A stretch of 64,000 bases of DNA, from contig JAAZKE010000010.1 of NCBI GenBank assembly GCA_012799995.1, positions 17,385 through 81,384 of the forward strand. Direction: 5' to 3'. The notes beneath the pieces were generated by a model. The model had not been told where the DNA came from. It worked only from the letters and a program-made list of their open reading frames with translations, and did not search any database. The translations under genes and the position numbers were made by a program. Of this stretch, positions 1-9,200 are shown one piece after another (the first letter of the stretch is position 1; every line of letters starts with the position of its first letter). Source of the DNA: Chloroflexota bacterium (lineage in GTDB: Bacteria; Chloroflexota; Anaerolineae; Anaerolineales; Anaerolineaceae).

Positions 1-699
1 CAACGGGATATCGGCGATGATTGCCCCTTCCTGCATCATGATCGTCCGGTTTCCAAACTCGAGCGCGTCCTTCATGTTATGAGTCACCATCAGGACTGTC
101 AAGCCGCCATCAGCGATCAGTTTTTTGGTCACTTCCATCACTTTTTTGCCCGTGCTCGGGTCAAGCGCAGCGGTGTGCTCGTCGAGCAGCAACAGACGCG
201 GCTTTTTGATCGTTGCCATCAGCAGCGTTAACGCCTGGCGTTGACCACCGGAAAGCAGCCCGACTTTGGTTTTCATGCGCTCTTCCAAGCCGAGTTCCAG
301 CTCGGAAAGATGTTTCTCAAATACCGATTTTTCATTGCGGTTAATTCCCCAGTTGAGGGTGCGATTCTTCCCGCGCCGAATAGCAATCGAGAGATTTTCC
401 TCAATAGTCATGTTCCCGGCTGTTCCCATCATCGGGTCCTGGAAAACGCGTCCGATCCATTGCGCGCGTTTAAACTCCGGCATATTGGTGATTTCGATAT
501 CGTCGATCAAAATCCTGCCGTCATTGATGAAGAATTTTCCGGCAATGGCATTCAGCAGACTTGATTTCCCTGCGCCATTCCCGCCGATCACGGTGACAAA
601 ATCCCCTTCGTTCAAAAAAAGATCAACATTTTTCAACGCAACTTTCTCGCTGATGGATCCTGGATCGAAGATTTTGGTTACATGGTCAACTAAGAGCAT
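1..699 (-). CDS. ABC transporter ATP-binding protein (3' end truncated by window edge)
   Basis: Reverse-strand translation from ATG at 699 reads MLLVDHVTKIFDPGS...FVTVIGGNGAGKSSLLNAIAG (Walker A) ...LSGGQRQALTLLMATIKKPRLLLLDEHTAALDP (signature, Walker B). Not in the supplied ORF track because it runs off the edge. Confidence 0.93.
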   Translation of the reverse strand, partial: MLLVDHVTKIFDPGSISEKVALKNVDLFLNEGDFVTVIGGNGAGKSSLLNAIAGKFFINDGRILIDDIEITNMPEFKRAQWIGRVFQDPMMGTAGNMTIEENLSIAIRRGKNRTLNWGINRNEKSVFEKHLSELELGLEERMKTKVGLLSGGQRQALTLLMATIKKPRLLLLDEHTAALDPSTGKKVMEVTKKLIADGGLTVLMVTHNMKDALEFGNRTIMMQEGAIIADIPL

Positions 700-711
700 T
701 GGAATTCCTGA

Positions 712-1650
712 CTATAGGGTCTTAGAGATCGCAGTCGCTTTTCGGGAAGCGAATTTCTGCTTGATCACTGGCAGTGAAAGGGCGAAGGTCACCAATATTG
801 CAGTGAATAATTTAAGGTCGGTTGGCTCAACCGAGATTGGATAAACATTTCCACCGAGTTGTATTTCAAAGTCAATTTCGAGGATCAGTGAAATGATGAT
901 CCGGTAAATAACGCTGCCGAGCAAAATAGCGATGATGTGCTGTAAAACGGAACGTTTCCCAAAAAGGACTTTACCGATGATGACTGAAGCCAAACCGATC
1001 ACAATCGTTCCGGTTCCCATGCCGATATCAGCATAACTTTGCTTTTGCGCGATCAGCGCACCGGCAAATGCGATCAGCGCATTGCCGATGATCAAACCAG
1101 TCATGAACATCGTATCGGTATCAACTCCGAGTGAGCGGATCATTTGCGTGTTGTTTCCAGTGGCGCGCATCGAAAGCCCCAACTCGGTATTGAGAAACCA
1201 CCAGATGACCAAAATCACCAGAAAAACGCAGAATAATCCGACTATCAGAGTGGAAGCGCGGTTGTCTGTAGAGAACATTTTTTCAATTGACGAGTAGATG
1301 GTATCCAGCCGCAACAGCGAAATGTTCGCTTTTCCCAGCACGCGCAGATTGATTGAGTAGAGCGCCGTCATCGAAAGAATACCGGATAACAGAATCGGAA
1401 TTTTCAATTTCGTGTGTAGCAGACCGGTTACACTTCCAGCTATTGCGCCGGCTAAAATGGCTGCCAGACAGGCGACTACCGGGTCGCCGCCCTGAGAAAT
1501 AATCCGTGCAGTTACAGCAGCTCCCAATGGAAAAACACCTTCGCAGGAAAGGTCAGCAATATCCAAAATTCGGAAGGTTACAAAAACACCTATGGCAAGG
1601 ACTGCCCAGATAATTCCCAATGAGGTTGCATTAATTAAGATTTCAGCCAC
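712..1650 (-). CDS. ABC transporter permease (COG4120-like, amino-acid/tryptophan-type uptake family)
   Basis: 312-aa multi-TM protein directly upstream of the ATPase on the same strand; FRILDIADLSCEGVFPLGAAV motif typical of this permease family. Confidence 0.88.
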   Translation of the reverse strand: MAEILINATSLGIIWAVLAIGVFVTFRILDIADLSCEGVFPLGAAVTARIISQGGDPVVACLAAILAGAIAGSVTGLLHTKLKIPILLSGILSMTALYSINLRVLGKANISLLRLDTIYSSIEKMFSTDNRASTLIVGLFCVFLVILVIWWFLNTELGLSMRATGNNTQMIRSLGVDTDTMFMTGLIIGNALIAFAGALIAQKQSYADIGMGTGTIVIGLASVIIGKVLFGKRSVLQHIIAILLGSVIYRIIISLILEIDFEIQLGGNVYPISVEPTDLKLFTAILVTFALSLPVIKQKFASRKATAISKTL

Positions 1651-1802
1651 TTTTATCCCCGGTTTTTTAGAACAGGTCTTATTCTATCATGCACTGCCTG
1701 AAAGCGCTCTCTACTTTTGATTTTCAATGATCTTTTTTGTCTCCTGTGGCGTATCTTCAATGCAAATTGCGAATGATTCCGTAACCGATTTACTGTCTTT
1801 TA

Positions 1803-1831
1803 TTGACGAAAACTATAAATCATGATTAAAT
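1803..1831 (+). promoter_or_regulatory. Candidate sigma70 promoter for T-box/ileS transcript
   Basis: TTGACG (1803-1808), 17-nt spacer, TTAAAT (1826-1831), immediately upstream of the T-box leader. Confidence 0.4.
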
Positions 1832-1844
1832 TTCCCACAGTTGT

Positions 1845-2070
1845 GTTGATGAAGAGAGTAGGTATGGTTGGGTTGCCCAGCGAAATCGGGAGAGTGAGAG
1901 CCGATAGAACAGACCAGACGAAGATCACTTCGGAGCATTGACCTGAAAGCGGCAGCGCAAGTAGGTGATACGGTTTATCCGCCGTTATCGGAAAAGAAGT
2001 GTCCAAAGCTGCTTTGGAAAAAAGGGTGGTACCACGGTCAAAAATCGTCCCTTGGCGGACGGTTTTTTTA
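1845..2070 (+). promoter_or_regulatory. T-box riboswitch (Ile specifier) upstream of ileS
   Basis: T-box core AAAGGGTGGTACCACGG (2021-2037) followed by terminator stem CGTCC/GGACG and TTTTTTT (2046-2069). Stem I base GAAG (1851-1854) can pair with CTTC (1928-1931), which puts ATC (1924-1926, Ile) followed by A at the specifier position. Confidence 0.92.
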
Positions 2071-2135
2071 TTGGGAAAACGAAGATCGACAGAGGACAGA
2101 GATAATATCATTCAAAAGGAATGTGGAGGAAGTGC

Positions 2136-5100
2136 ATGTTTAAACCAGTTTCACCAAAATTGAACGTTAACGAGATGGAAGAAGGAATCCTCAAGTTTTG
2201 GAAGGATCAGGATATCTTTCATAAGTCAACCGCGGTTCGCAAGGGAGGCCCTAAGTTTGTTTTCTATGAAGGACCGCCGACAGCGAACGGGAAACCGGGT
2301 GTGCACCACGTCATTTCGCGTTCCATTAAAGACGTCATTCTGCGCTATCGCACGATGCAAGGTCACTATATTAAGCGCCGCGCAGGCTGGGATACACATG
2401 GCCTTCCGGTTGAAATTGAGGTGGAGAAAAAGCTTGGCTTCAAACATAAGCACGAGATTGAAGAATTTGGCATCGACAAATTCAACGCCCTCTGCAAAGA
2501 ATCGGCATTTGCCAATATCCAGGAATGGGAACGAATGACCGAACGGGTTGCGTACTGGGTTGATTTTGACTCAGCTTATGTGACCTACCGCGATGAATAT
2601 ATCGAATCTGAATGGGCTATTCTCAAAAATTTCTTCGAACGGGATTTGCTCTATCAGGGTTTTAAAGTTGTGCCCTATTGCCCCCGCTGCGGTACCCCTT
2701 TGGCGGATCATGAGGTTGCGCAAGGCTATCGCGATACCGATGATCCCTCAATCTTTATTCGCTTCCAGCTGAAGGATCAGCCCGACACTAACCTGTTGGT
2801 GTGGACGACGACGCCATGGACATTGACAGCGAATGTCTGTATTGCGGTTCATCCTGATGTTGACTATGTCAAGTTTGAACGAACCAATGAAGATGGTTCG
2901 AGCGAGAAACTCATCATGGCAGAACCTCTGCTGTACAAGATTTTTGATGCGCAAACTGTCAAAATTCTTGAGCATTACAAAGGCAGCGATATGTTGGGTT
3001 GGGAGTATGAACCGCTTTATTCATTCCTGCCGTTAGACAAGCCCGCTCACCGGGTTGTGCCAGCTACTTACGTGACGGTTGAAGATGGGACTGGCCTGGT
3101 GCATACTGCGCCAGCCTATGGCGCCGATGACATGGAGACCTCCAAGGCAAATGATCTGCCGTTCCTGCAGACAGTTGCCGGGGATGGTTCATTCGTTCCT
3201 GAAGTGACCCCATGGCAGGGGCTTTTCGTGAAAGATGCGGATCCCCTGATCATCAAAGATCTGGACAGTAGGGGGCGATTGTTGAAACAGGGGAAAATTC
3301 GACACTCCTATCCTTTCTGCTGGCGCTGCAAAACACCGCTGCTCTATTATGCCCGCCCAACCTGGTACATCCGAACCAGTCAGTTCAAGGACCAGTTGGT
3401 CGCAAACAACGAAAAAATCAACTGGTATCCGGATCATATCAAACATGGACGGTTCGGGAACTGGCTGGAGAACAATATTGACTGGGCACTCGGGCGAAAT
3501 CGATACTGGGGAACGCCGCTGCCAGTCTGGATCTGCGACGAATGCGGTCACCAGGAATGCAACGGCAATCGCGCTGAACTTTCGGAAAAGACCGGTCGTG
3601 ATCTGTCCGAGCTGGAACTGCATCGCCCTTATGTGGATGAAATCACCTATCCCTGCCCCAAATGCAATGGCACCATGGTTCGCGTGCCGGAATTGATCGA
3701 TGTCTGGTTTGACTCCGGGGCAATGCCCTACGCTCAGATGGGTTATCCCTATAAAAATGTAGAAGAATTCGAGGATCAGTTCCCGGCTGACTATATCAGC
3801 GAAGCGATTGACCAAACCCGTGGCTGGTTCTATTCACTCCATGCTATCAGTACGCTTTATATGAATCAGGAATGTTTCAAGAACGTCATCTGTATTGGAC
3901 TGATTCTGGATGAAAAAGGGCACAAGATGTCCAAACACATCGGCAATGTGATCTCTCCCTGGGAAGTGATCAGTGAGAACGGGGTTGATGCGATGCGCTG
4001 GTATCTGTTCTCTTCCAGCCCTGCTGGTCAGGAAAGACGTTTCTCGTCGAACCTTGTCAATGAAGTGCTGCGGACGTTCATCCTGCAACTCTGGAATACT
4101 TATTCCTTCTTCGTGTTGTATGCCAATTTGGATCAGTGGAAGCCAGAACCGAATCAGCCAGTTGAATACAATGAGATGGATTGCTGGCTTAAATCCGCCT
4201 TGAATGCGCTGGTGCGTGAAGTAACCGAAGCTTACGAAAAATATGATCCCAACGGTGCGACCCGTCCGATTCAGACGTTTGTCGATCGTTTATCCAACTG
4301 GTATTTACGGCGTTCACGCCGCCGCTTCTGGAAGAGTGGTGCTGATGCAGACAAAAATGCAGCCTACCAAACGCTCTACAACGCATTGGTAACCGTTGCG
4401 AAGTTGATTGCCCCGGCAATGCCATTCATCTCGGACGAGCTGTACCGTAACCTGGTTTGTTCTGTGGACTCGACAGCGGTTGAATCCGTTCATATGGCAA
4501 ATTGGCCGGTTGTTGATCTTGAGGCGATCGATGAGACCCTGAATAAGGAAATGGCGCTGGTGATTGATCTGGCATCGCTGGGTCATGCTGCACGAAACAA
4601 AGCCAACCGGAAGGTACGTCAACCGTTGAGCGAATGCGCATTCTCGGTTGGGTTCCTCGAAAATCGTCCTGTGATTGAGAAGTATGCGACCATTCTGCAG
4701 GAAGAGTTGAATGTTAAAAAGGTGCGGTTGCTCGACACTGCCTCAGAGGCAATGGCGTTCAGTTTGAACCCGCAACCGAAGCAGCTCGGTCAAAAATATG
4801 GCAATAAATTCCCGGGACTGCGAAAGAAAATCCTGGAACTTGACCCGATGGAAGCTGGAAAAACATTACTGGAGGGGAATTCGGTTGAAGTGCAACTGGA
4901 TGGCGTTTCTTACGAGATATTGCCGGAAGAAGTTGAGGTGCGGGCGGATGCTCACGAGGGATTTGTAGTCGCTTCAGAAGGCGGCAATATCGCTGCGCTG
5001 GTGGTAACACTGACGCCTGAGTTGAAACGGGAAGGGCTGGCTCGCGAGTTTGTACGTCGGGTACAGGACCTGCGGAAAACTGCTGAGATTGAAATCTCGG

Positions 5101-5285
5101 ATCGCATTGAGGTTGTATATGAGGCTGATGAAGAGCTGGCTCAGGCGATTGAAGAGAACCATGACTATATTAAGAATGAAACCCTGGCGGTTATGCTCTC
5201 ACGCGGAACTGTTCCTCAGGATTGGGCACAGGCAGCGGATACTTTTGACGGTGTTCAGGTAAAAGTTGGTCTGAAAAAGAATTAA
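2136..5285 (+). CDS. ileS: Isoleucine--tRNA ligase
   Basis: ORF 2121-5285; likely start ATG at 2136 after GGAGGA (MFKPVSPKLNVNEMEEGILKFWK). YEGPPTANGKPGVHHVISRSIKD (HIGH region) and KMSKHIGN (KMSKS). Confidence 0.97.
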   Translation: MFKPVSPKLNVNEMEEGILKFWKDQDIFHKSTAVRKGGPKFVFYEGPPTANGKPGVHHVISRSIKDVILRYRTMQGHYIKRRAGWDTHGLPVEIEVEKKLGFKHKHEIEEFGIDKFNALCKESAFANIQEWERMTERVAYWVDFDSAYVTYRDEYIESEWAILKNFFERDLLYQGFKVVPYCPRCGTPLADHEVAQGYRDTDDPSIFIRFQLKDQPDTNLLVWTTTPWTLTANVCIAVHPDVDYVKFERTNEDGSSEKLIMAEPLLYKIFDAQTVKILEHYKGSDMLGWEYEPLYSFLPLDKPAHRVVPATYVTVEDGTGLVHTAPAYGADDMETSKANDLPFLQTVAGDGSFVPEVTPWQGLFVKDADPLIIKDLDSRGRLLKQGKIRHSYPFCWRCKTPLLYYARPTWYIRTSQFKDQLVANNEKINWYPDHIKHGRFGNWLENNIDWALGRNRYWGTPLPVWICDECGHQECNGNRAELSEKTGRDLSELELHRPYVDEITYPCPKCNGTMVRVPELIDVWFDSGAMPYAQMGYPYKNVEEFEDQFPADYISEAIDQTRGWFYSLHAISTLYMNQECFKNVICIGLILDEKGHKMSKHIGNVISPWEVISENGVDAMRWYLFSSSPAGQERRFSSNLVNEVLRTFILQLWNTYSFFVLYANLDQWKPEPNQPVEYNEMDCWLKSALNALVREVTEAYEKYDPNGATRPIQTFVDRLSNWYLRRSRRRFWKSGADADKNAAYQTLYNALVTVAKLIAPAMPFISDELYRNLVCSVDSTAVESVHMANWPVVDLEAIDETLNKEMALVIDLASLGHAARNKANRKVRQPLSECAFSVGFLENRPVIEKYATILQEELNVKKVRLLDTASEAMAFSLNPQPKQLGQKYGNKFPGLRKKILELDPMEAGKTLLEGNSVEVQLDGVSYEILPEEVEVRADAHEGFVVASEGGNIAALVVTLTPELKREGLAREFVRRVQDLRKTAEIEISDRIEVVYEADEELAQAIEENHDYIKNETLAVMLSRGTVPQDWAQAADTFDGVQVKVGLKKN

Positions 5286-5302
5286 CCGGAGACTGTTCTA
5301 TG

Positions 5303-5338
5303 ATCAAGGCATCCTGAAAAGCTATGGGATGCCTTGAT
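5303..5338 (+). terminator. Hairpin after ileS
   Basis: ATCAAGGCATCC (5303-5314) / GGATGCCTTGAT (5327-5338), 12-bp perfect stem; weak T tract. Confidence 0.6.
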
Positions 5339-5397
5339 GGTTTGTATCATCGCTTAGTTTTTTACCTTACGACATTTATTATTGAGGAACAAAGGGG

Positions 5398-5541
5398 TTA
5401 TTGTGCCTCTTCAGCCTGATGGTTGGCGTAAATGGTCCATTGCAGTATTTTAGGTATTTGTTCCCAATTTTCACGATCTTGGTCGGAATCCCACTGGAAA
5501 GACGTATTGAGCGGATCACTGCCAGCAAATAAAACCTCCAC
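5398..5541 (-). CDS. Possible small ORF or gene remnant (47 aa)
   Basis: Reverse strand GTG...TAA: (M)EVLFAGSDPLNTSFQWDSDQDRENWEQIPKILQWTIYANHQAEEAQ*. Protein-like composition; below the size cutoff of the ORF track. Confidence 0.35.
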   Translation of the reverse strand: MEVLFAGSDPLNTSFQWDSDQDRENWEQIPKILQWTIYANHQAEEAQ

Positions 5542-5654
5542 TCATCTTATAATAAGTAATCTTAAAAAAGGCACGAATGTCATGTGAGAAATTTTTACTG
5601 TCTTGGTATTATATAAGTACTAATAGACCGAATCCTCGAAGAAAGGAACCCTTT

Positions 5655-6194
5655 ATGATGGGCATCAGGTCGATGAACATGATGAAGCGTATTATGTATC
5701 GTGAGAATGTCTTTCTTCGGCAAAAAGAGAACAGAAGCAGTAGCTTTCTGGCGGTTGCTACGATTCTGCTGTTTTTGGCTATTGCTGTGTTGCTTCGTGG
5801 AGGATTCGAAGAGAAAACCGTAGCGATTCAAACTGGATACCAGACATTTGGAACTGTTTTGCTTCAGGATGCAAGGGGCTACGTGCTGGTTGGCATTCTG
5901 GCTTTCTCGGTAGGGGTGCTTTTTACGATAACCTGTCAGAAAACTGGTTTTCTGCTTTTTTGCCGCGAAAATCTCCATAAAAATAAAAATGCCTCTGTTT
6001 ATAATCTGATTATAATGTTGTGTTTTCAATATCTCCTGTGCTATTTGGTTAAGTCGGAGTTAATCCGACGGAGGAAAATCTCAGACAGGCAGATCGTATC
6101 TGTTTCAGGTCATTTGAATGAAGTGGTTTCGCGTTTTAATCGCGAACAACTTCTCAAGTCAACAAATTTTGCAGTTCGAAAAGTTGAGTTGTAA
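5655..6194 (+). CDS. Uncharacterised small membrane protein, possibly degraded at the 3' end
   Basis: ORF 5577-6194; ATG at 5655 gives two hydrophobic segments (FLAVATILLFLAIAVLL; GYVLVGILAFSVGVLFTITC). A terminator-like hairpin lies inside the 3' half. Confidence 0.4.
   Translation: MMGIRSMNMMKRIMYRENVFLRQKENRSSSFLAVATILLFLAIAVLLRGGFEEKTVAIQTGYQTFGTVLLQDARGYVLVGILAFSVGVLFTITCQKTGFLLFCRENLHKNKNASVYNLIIMLCFQYLLCYLVKSELIRRRKISDRQIVSVSGHLNEVVSRFNREQLLKSTNFAVRKVEL
5937..5961 (+). terminator. Terminator-like hairpin
   Basis: CAGAAAA-CTGG-TTTTCTG followed by CTTTTTT. Confidence 0.5.
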
Positions 6195-6259
6195 AACTCA
6201 GCAGCGAATCCAGGTTTGTTTTAGATTCGAGTTGCAACCGCACTTGATTTGAGGTCAAA

Positions 6260-9200
6260 ATGAAAAAAATAACGTTTTCCTGCTTACTGATTGGGCTGGC
6301 ATTGTTTCTTTCCATGGGGTTCTTATCAACCCAACCAGTTTTTTCAATGGAGGAGGCTTGCAGCAACACTGCGCAAGCACCTATGGTAGATGGGGGGGGC
6401 CCGGATGAGACGTCTGCTCCATCGGAAGAGCGCATGACCGAGCCAGGCGGGGAAACGAATAGCATTCTTCCTGATTCCGAACTGTCAGAATCTGACCTCA
6501 ACCCAACTGACCCTCCAGCTGATGATATTTTATCGTTGGATTCTCCTGAACTCGATCCGATTCCTTCAGACGATTCTGGCGTTAATCCCGAAGTCAGTTC
6601 AACCCCGGAATCAAATGATACACCTGTGCCTGAGGAACAGGTGGCTGATTCCGAATCCTCCGATGATTCTGTGACTGATCCGGAAGTCATTGTGACGCCT
6701 GATCCAACCGATCTTCCTGATCTGCTGTTGTTGGACGAATTGGAATCTAATCCTGGACAACCGGATGATGCAGCGGTTACCCCCGAAGCCAGTTCGACAC
6801 CGGAACTAACCGATATGTCTGTACCTGAGGAACAGGTGGATGATTCCGAACCCTCCGATGATTCTGTGACTGATCCGGAAGTCATTGTGACGCCTGATCC
6901 AACCGATCTTCCTGATCTGCCGTTGTTGGACGAGTTGGAATCCAATCCTGAACTAACAGATGGTGCGGCGGCTAATCCCGAAATCAGTCCGACACCGAGC
7001 ACGGAAAAACTCCTTGATTCGACGCTGACACAGACTCCCAAAGAGGAGCTGACCGAAGTTGTTGCGGATTCAGAGGGGAAGGATCCCGGATTTATTTGGG
7101 ATCATATAGCTTATTGGTTCAGAACTTCCTGCGAAGGATGGAACCCTGATCATGGATCCTGCACTCCATCTGCCACACCTTTCCAGGCAGCGATTAATGC
7201 CCTGAAAGCAAAAATCGGAGCTGATGGATTGGATGCTCCGGTAAATGTCTTTGTAGAAAAAGCGACGTTTGATGAAGAACTGGTTATTTCAGATATATCG
7301 AATTTATTGGATACACCGAATGGCAAAGAGCGCTCAATCAATTTCTATGGAGGATGTGGAACAGGTGTAGATTTACCACAAGAGTGTACGAATGGAAACG
7401 CGACCCTTAACGGCACCGTAACCATACAAAACGTTGTTCCTTTGATCAGATTTACAAATTTCATATTCAACAACAAAATCTTCCTGAATGGTGCTGATGC
7501 TGAGATCAAAGGAGGTGCCGGTACTGGCGGGACCGACAACACATTTGAAATTGTTGACCAGGGTGGGAAAAACGAATTTACCTATATCGGCGGCTCAGGA
7601 TCGAGCGCAGATTCGAAAGAAATTGTTCTTGTAACGACCAGCAGACCTGGCGGATTTACTTTTGCTGAGATCAATGTTGGGAAATCAAGCGAGAAAGATA
7701 TTGTTGCCAATTTCAAATCAGCTAAAACGGATGACAAAGCGCAGCTGATTGTCATAGCTAATAAAGTAAAACGTCTGGACATTTCCGAAGTTTCGCTTCA
7801 GGATCTGGTGTACAAGTTTGAAAAACTGCAAAAGGTTTTGGCGCTGGCACAGGCAAGTGACAACGGTGGCGAAACCACGATCACCGGTAAGATGGATGCG
7901 AAATCATCGGATTATGGAGTTGTCCGATTTGGAAGTCCGACCAATTCTCTGACGATTAACGTTACCGCTGCTGATACGGATCTCACAGTTGAGTCGTTTT
8001 ATAATGCAGATTTCAGAGGGGGCCTTTCGATCCTCGGCTCTTCACAACGAAATGAAATCAAGATTAAAACCGACCTGCTGCTGAAAGGCAGAAATCTGCA
8101 TATAAAGGGTCATCTCATCATCGTTGATGAAGGGAAAATTTTCTCCACACGTTCAATCAACACCAGCGGAACGCCGGATTATGAAACAGCTATTTCGACT
8201 GGAGATTCCGGAAACATTCTGATCGAATCATTTAAGATGACTTTGAGTAAAGTCAAACTGCTGGCGCACGCAATAAGTCCGGCGAATGCTACCTACAAGA
8301 GTGGCAATGTCACGATTCTGGGACAGGATACCAATGGCTGGAATGTTCCGGAGCTGAATTGGATTCGTGAGAAACTTGCCAGTATTCTTGTCGGGACTGG
8401 GCTCGGAGTGTATGTAAACTGCTCAGAAATCGTTTTGACTGATGTGATGATCAAAGGGAATGATGTCAACCTGCGGGTAAACAGTGGATATTCAATCAAT
8501 GAACGTCAGGCGGAAGATCTGGCAGGAATTCTGAATTCAATTGTCACAGGTTCAGGTTTGGGATTTTTCCTTGATGACCTGTTTGGTTTGGCAATTTCTG
8601 GTGAAATGCTTGATAGTATTTCGCAAACGATCACAGATATTGGCATTTTGAACAAAGGTGTATTACCGATCCCGATTGGATTTAACGCCCGGGTTGCTTA
8701 TTCCGAATTGAAATTGAATGGCAACACAAGCATCGAGGCGGATGGTGATGTAAGTCTGTTGACCAACGCATCCAGCGATGCTGATCTGATTGTCAGATCC
8801 ACCTATTTTGGAATTGCATTGGGAGTTTCGGTAGTCCGTTCCTGGATCGATGTGCTGGATAACACGTCGATCACGAGTAAAACAGGCAATATTATCCTGC
8901 GGTCGGAAGGAGCTGGAAACACCTCGATTACTGCAGGCTCTTATGGAGACAGCACAGCTAATGTACTGCCCCTTGCGGTTGCAATTGGTGTGTCCATAAT
9001 GGATTCAAAAACAAATGTCTCCTCAGGAACAACCCTGACGGCAGAAAAATCAGTCAGTGTAGTGGCAAATGGCAGCAATGTTGGCGGAGCAAACGCCAGT
9101 GTTCTGGTTTTTGAACGCGGAACGCGTGCGATGACATTTGGAATTTACACCGGTGTCTCTAACGTCCTTGCAAAAGCAGATGGCACGATAACCGCAAAAA

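Noticed and set aside
241-844. Plus-strand ORFs 241-564 and 266-844
   Set aside because: Antisense to the ABC ATPase and permease; the reverse strand carries clear Walker A, signature and Walker B motifs.
1800-2111. Minus-strand ORF of 103 aa
   Set aside because: Antisense to the T-box riboswitch leader.
3189-3815. Minus-strand 208-aa ORF inside ileS
   Set aside because: Antisense to a conserved tRNA synthetase frame.
6154-7041. Minus-strand 295-aa Ser/Gly/Val-rich ORF
   Set aside because: Low-complexity product is the antisense of the acidic repeat region and signal-peptide segment of the giant ORF.
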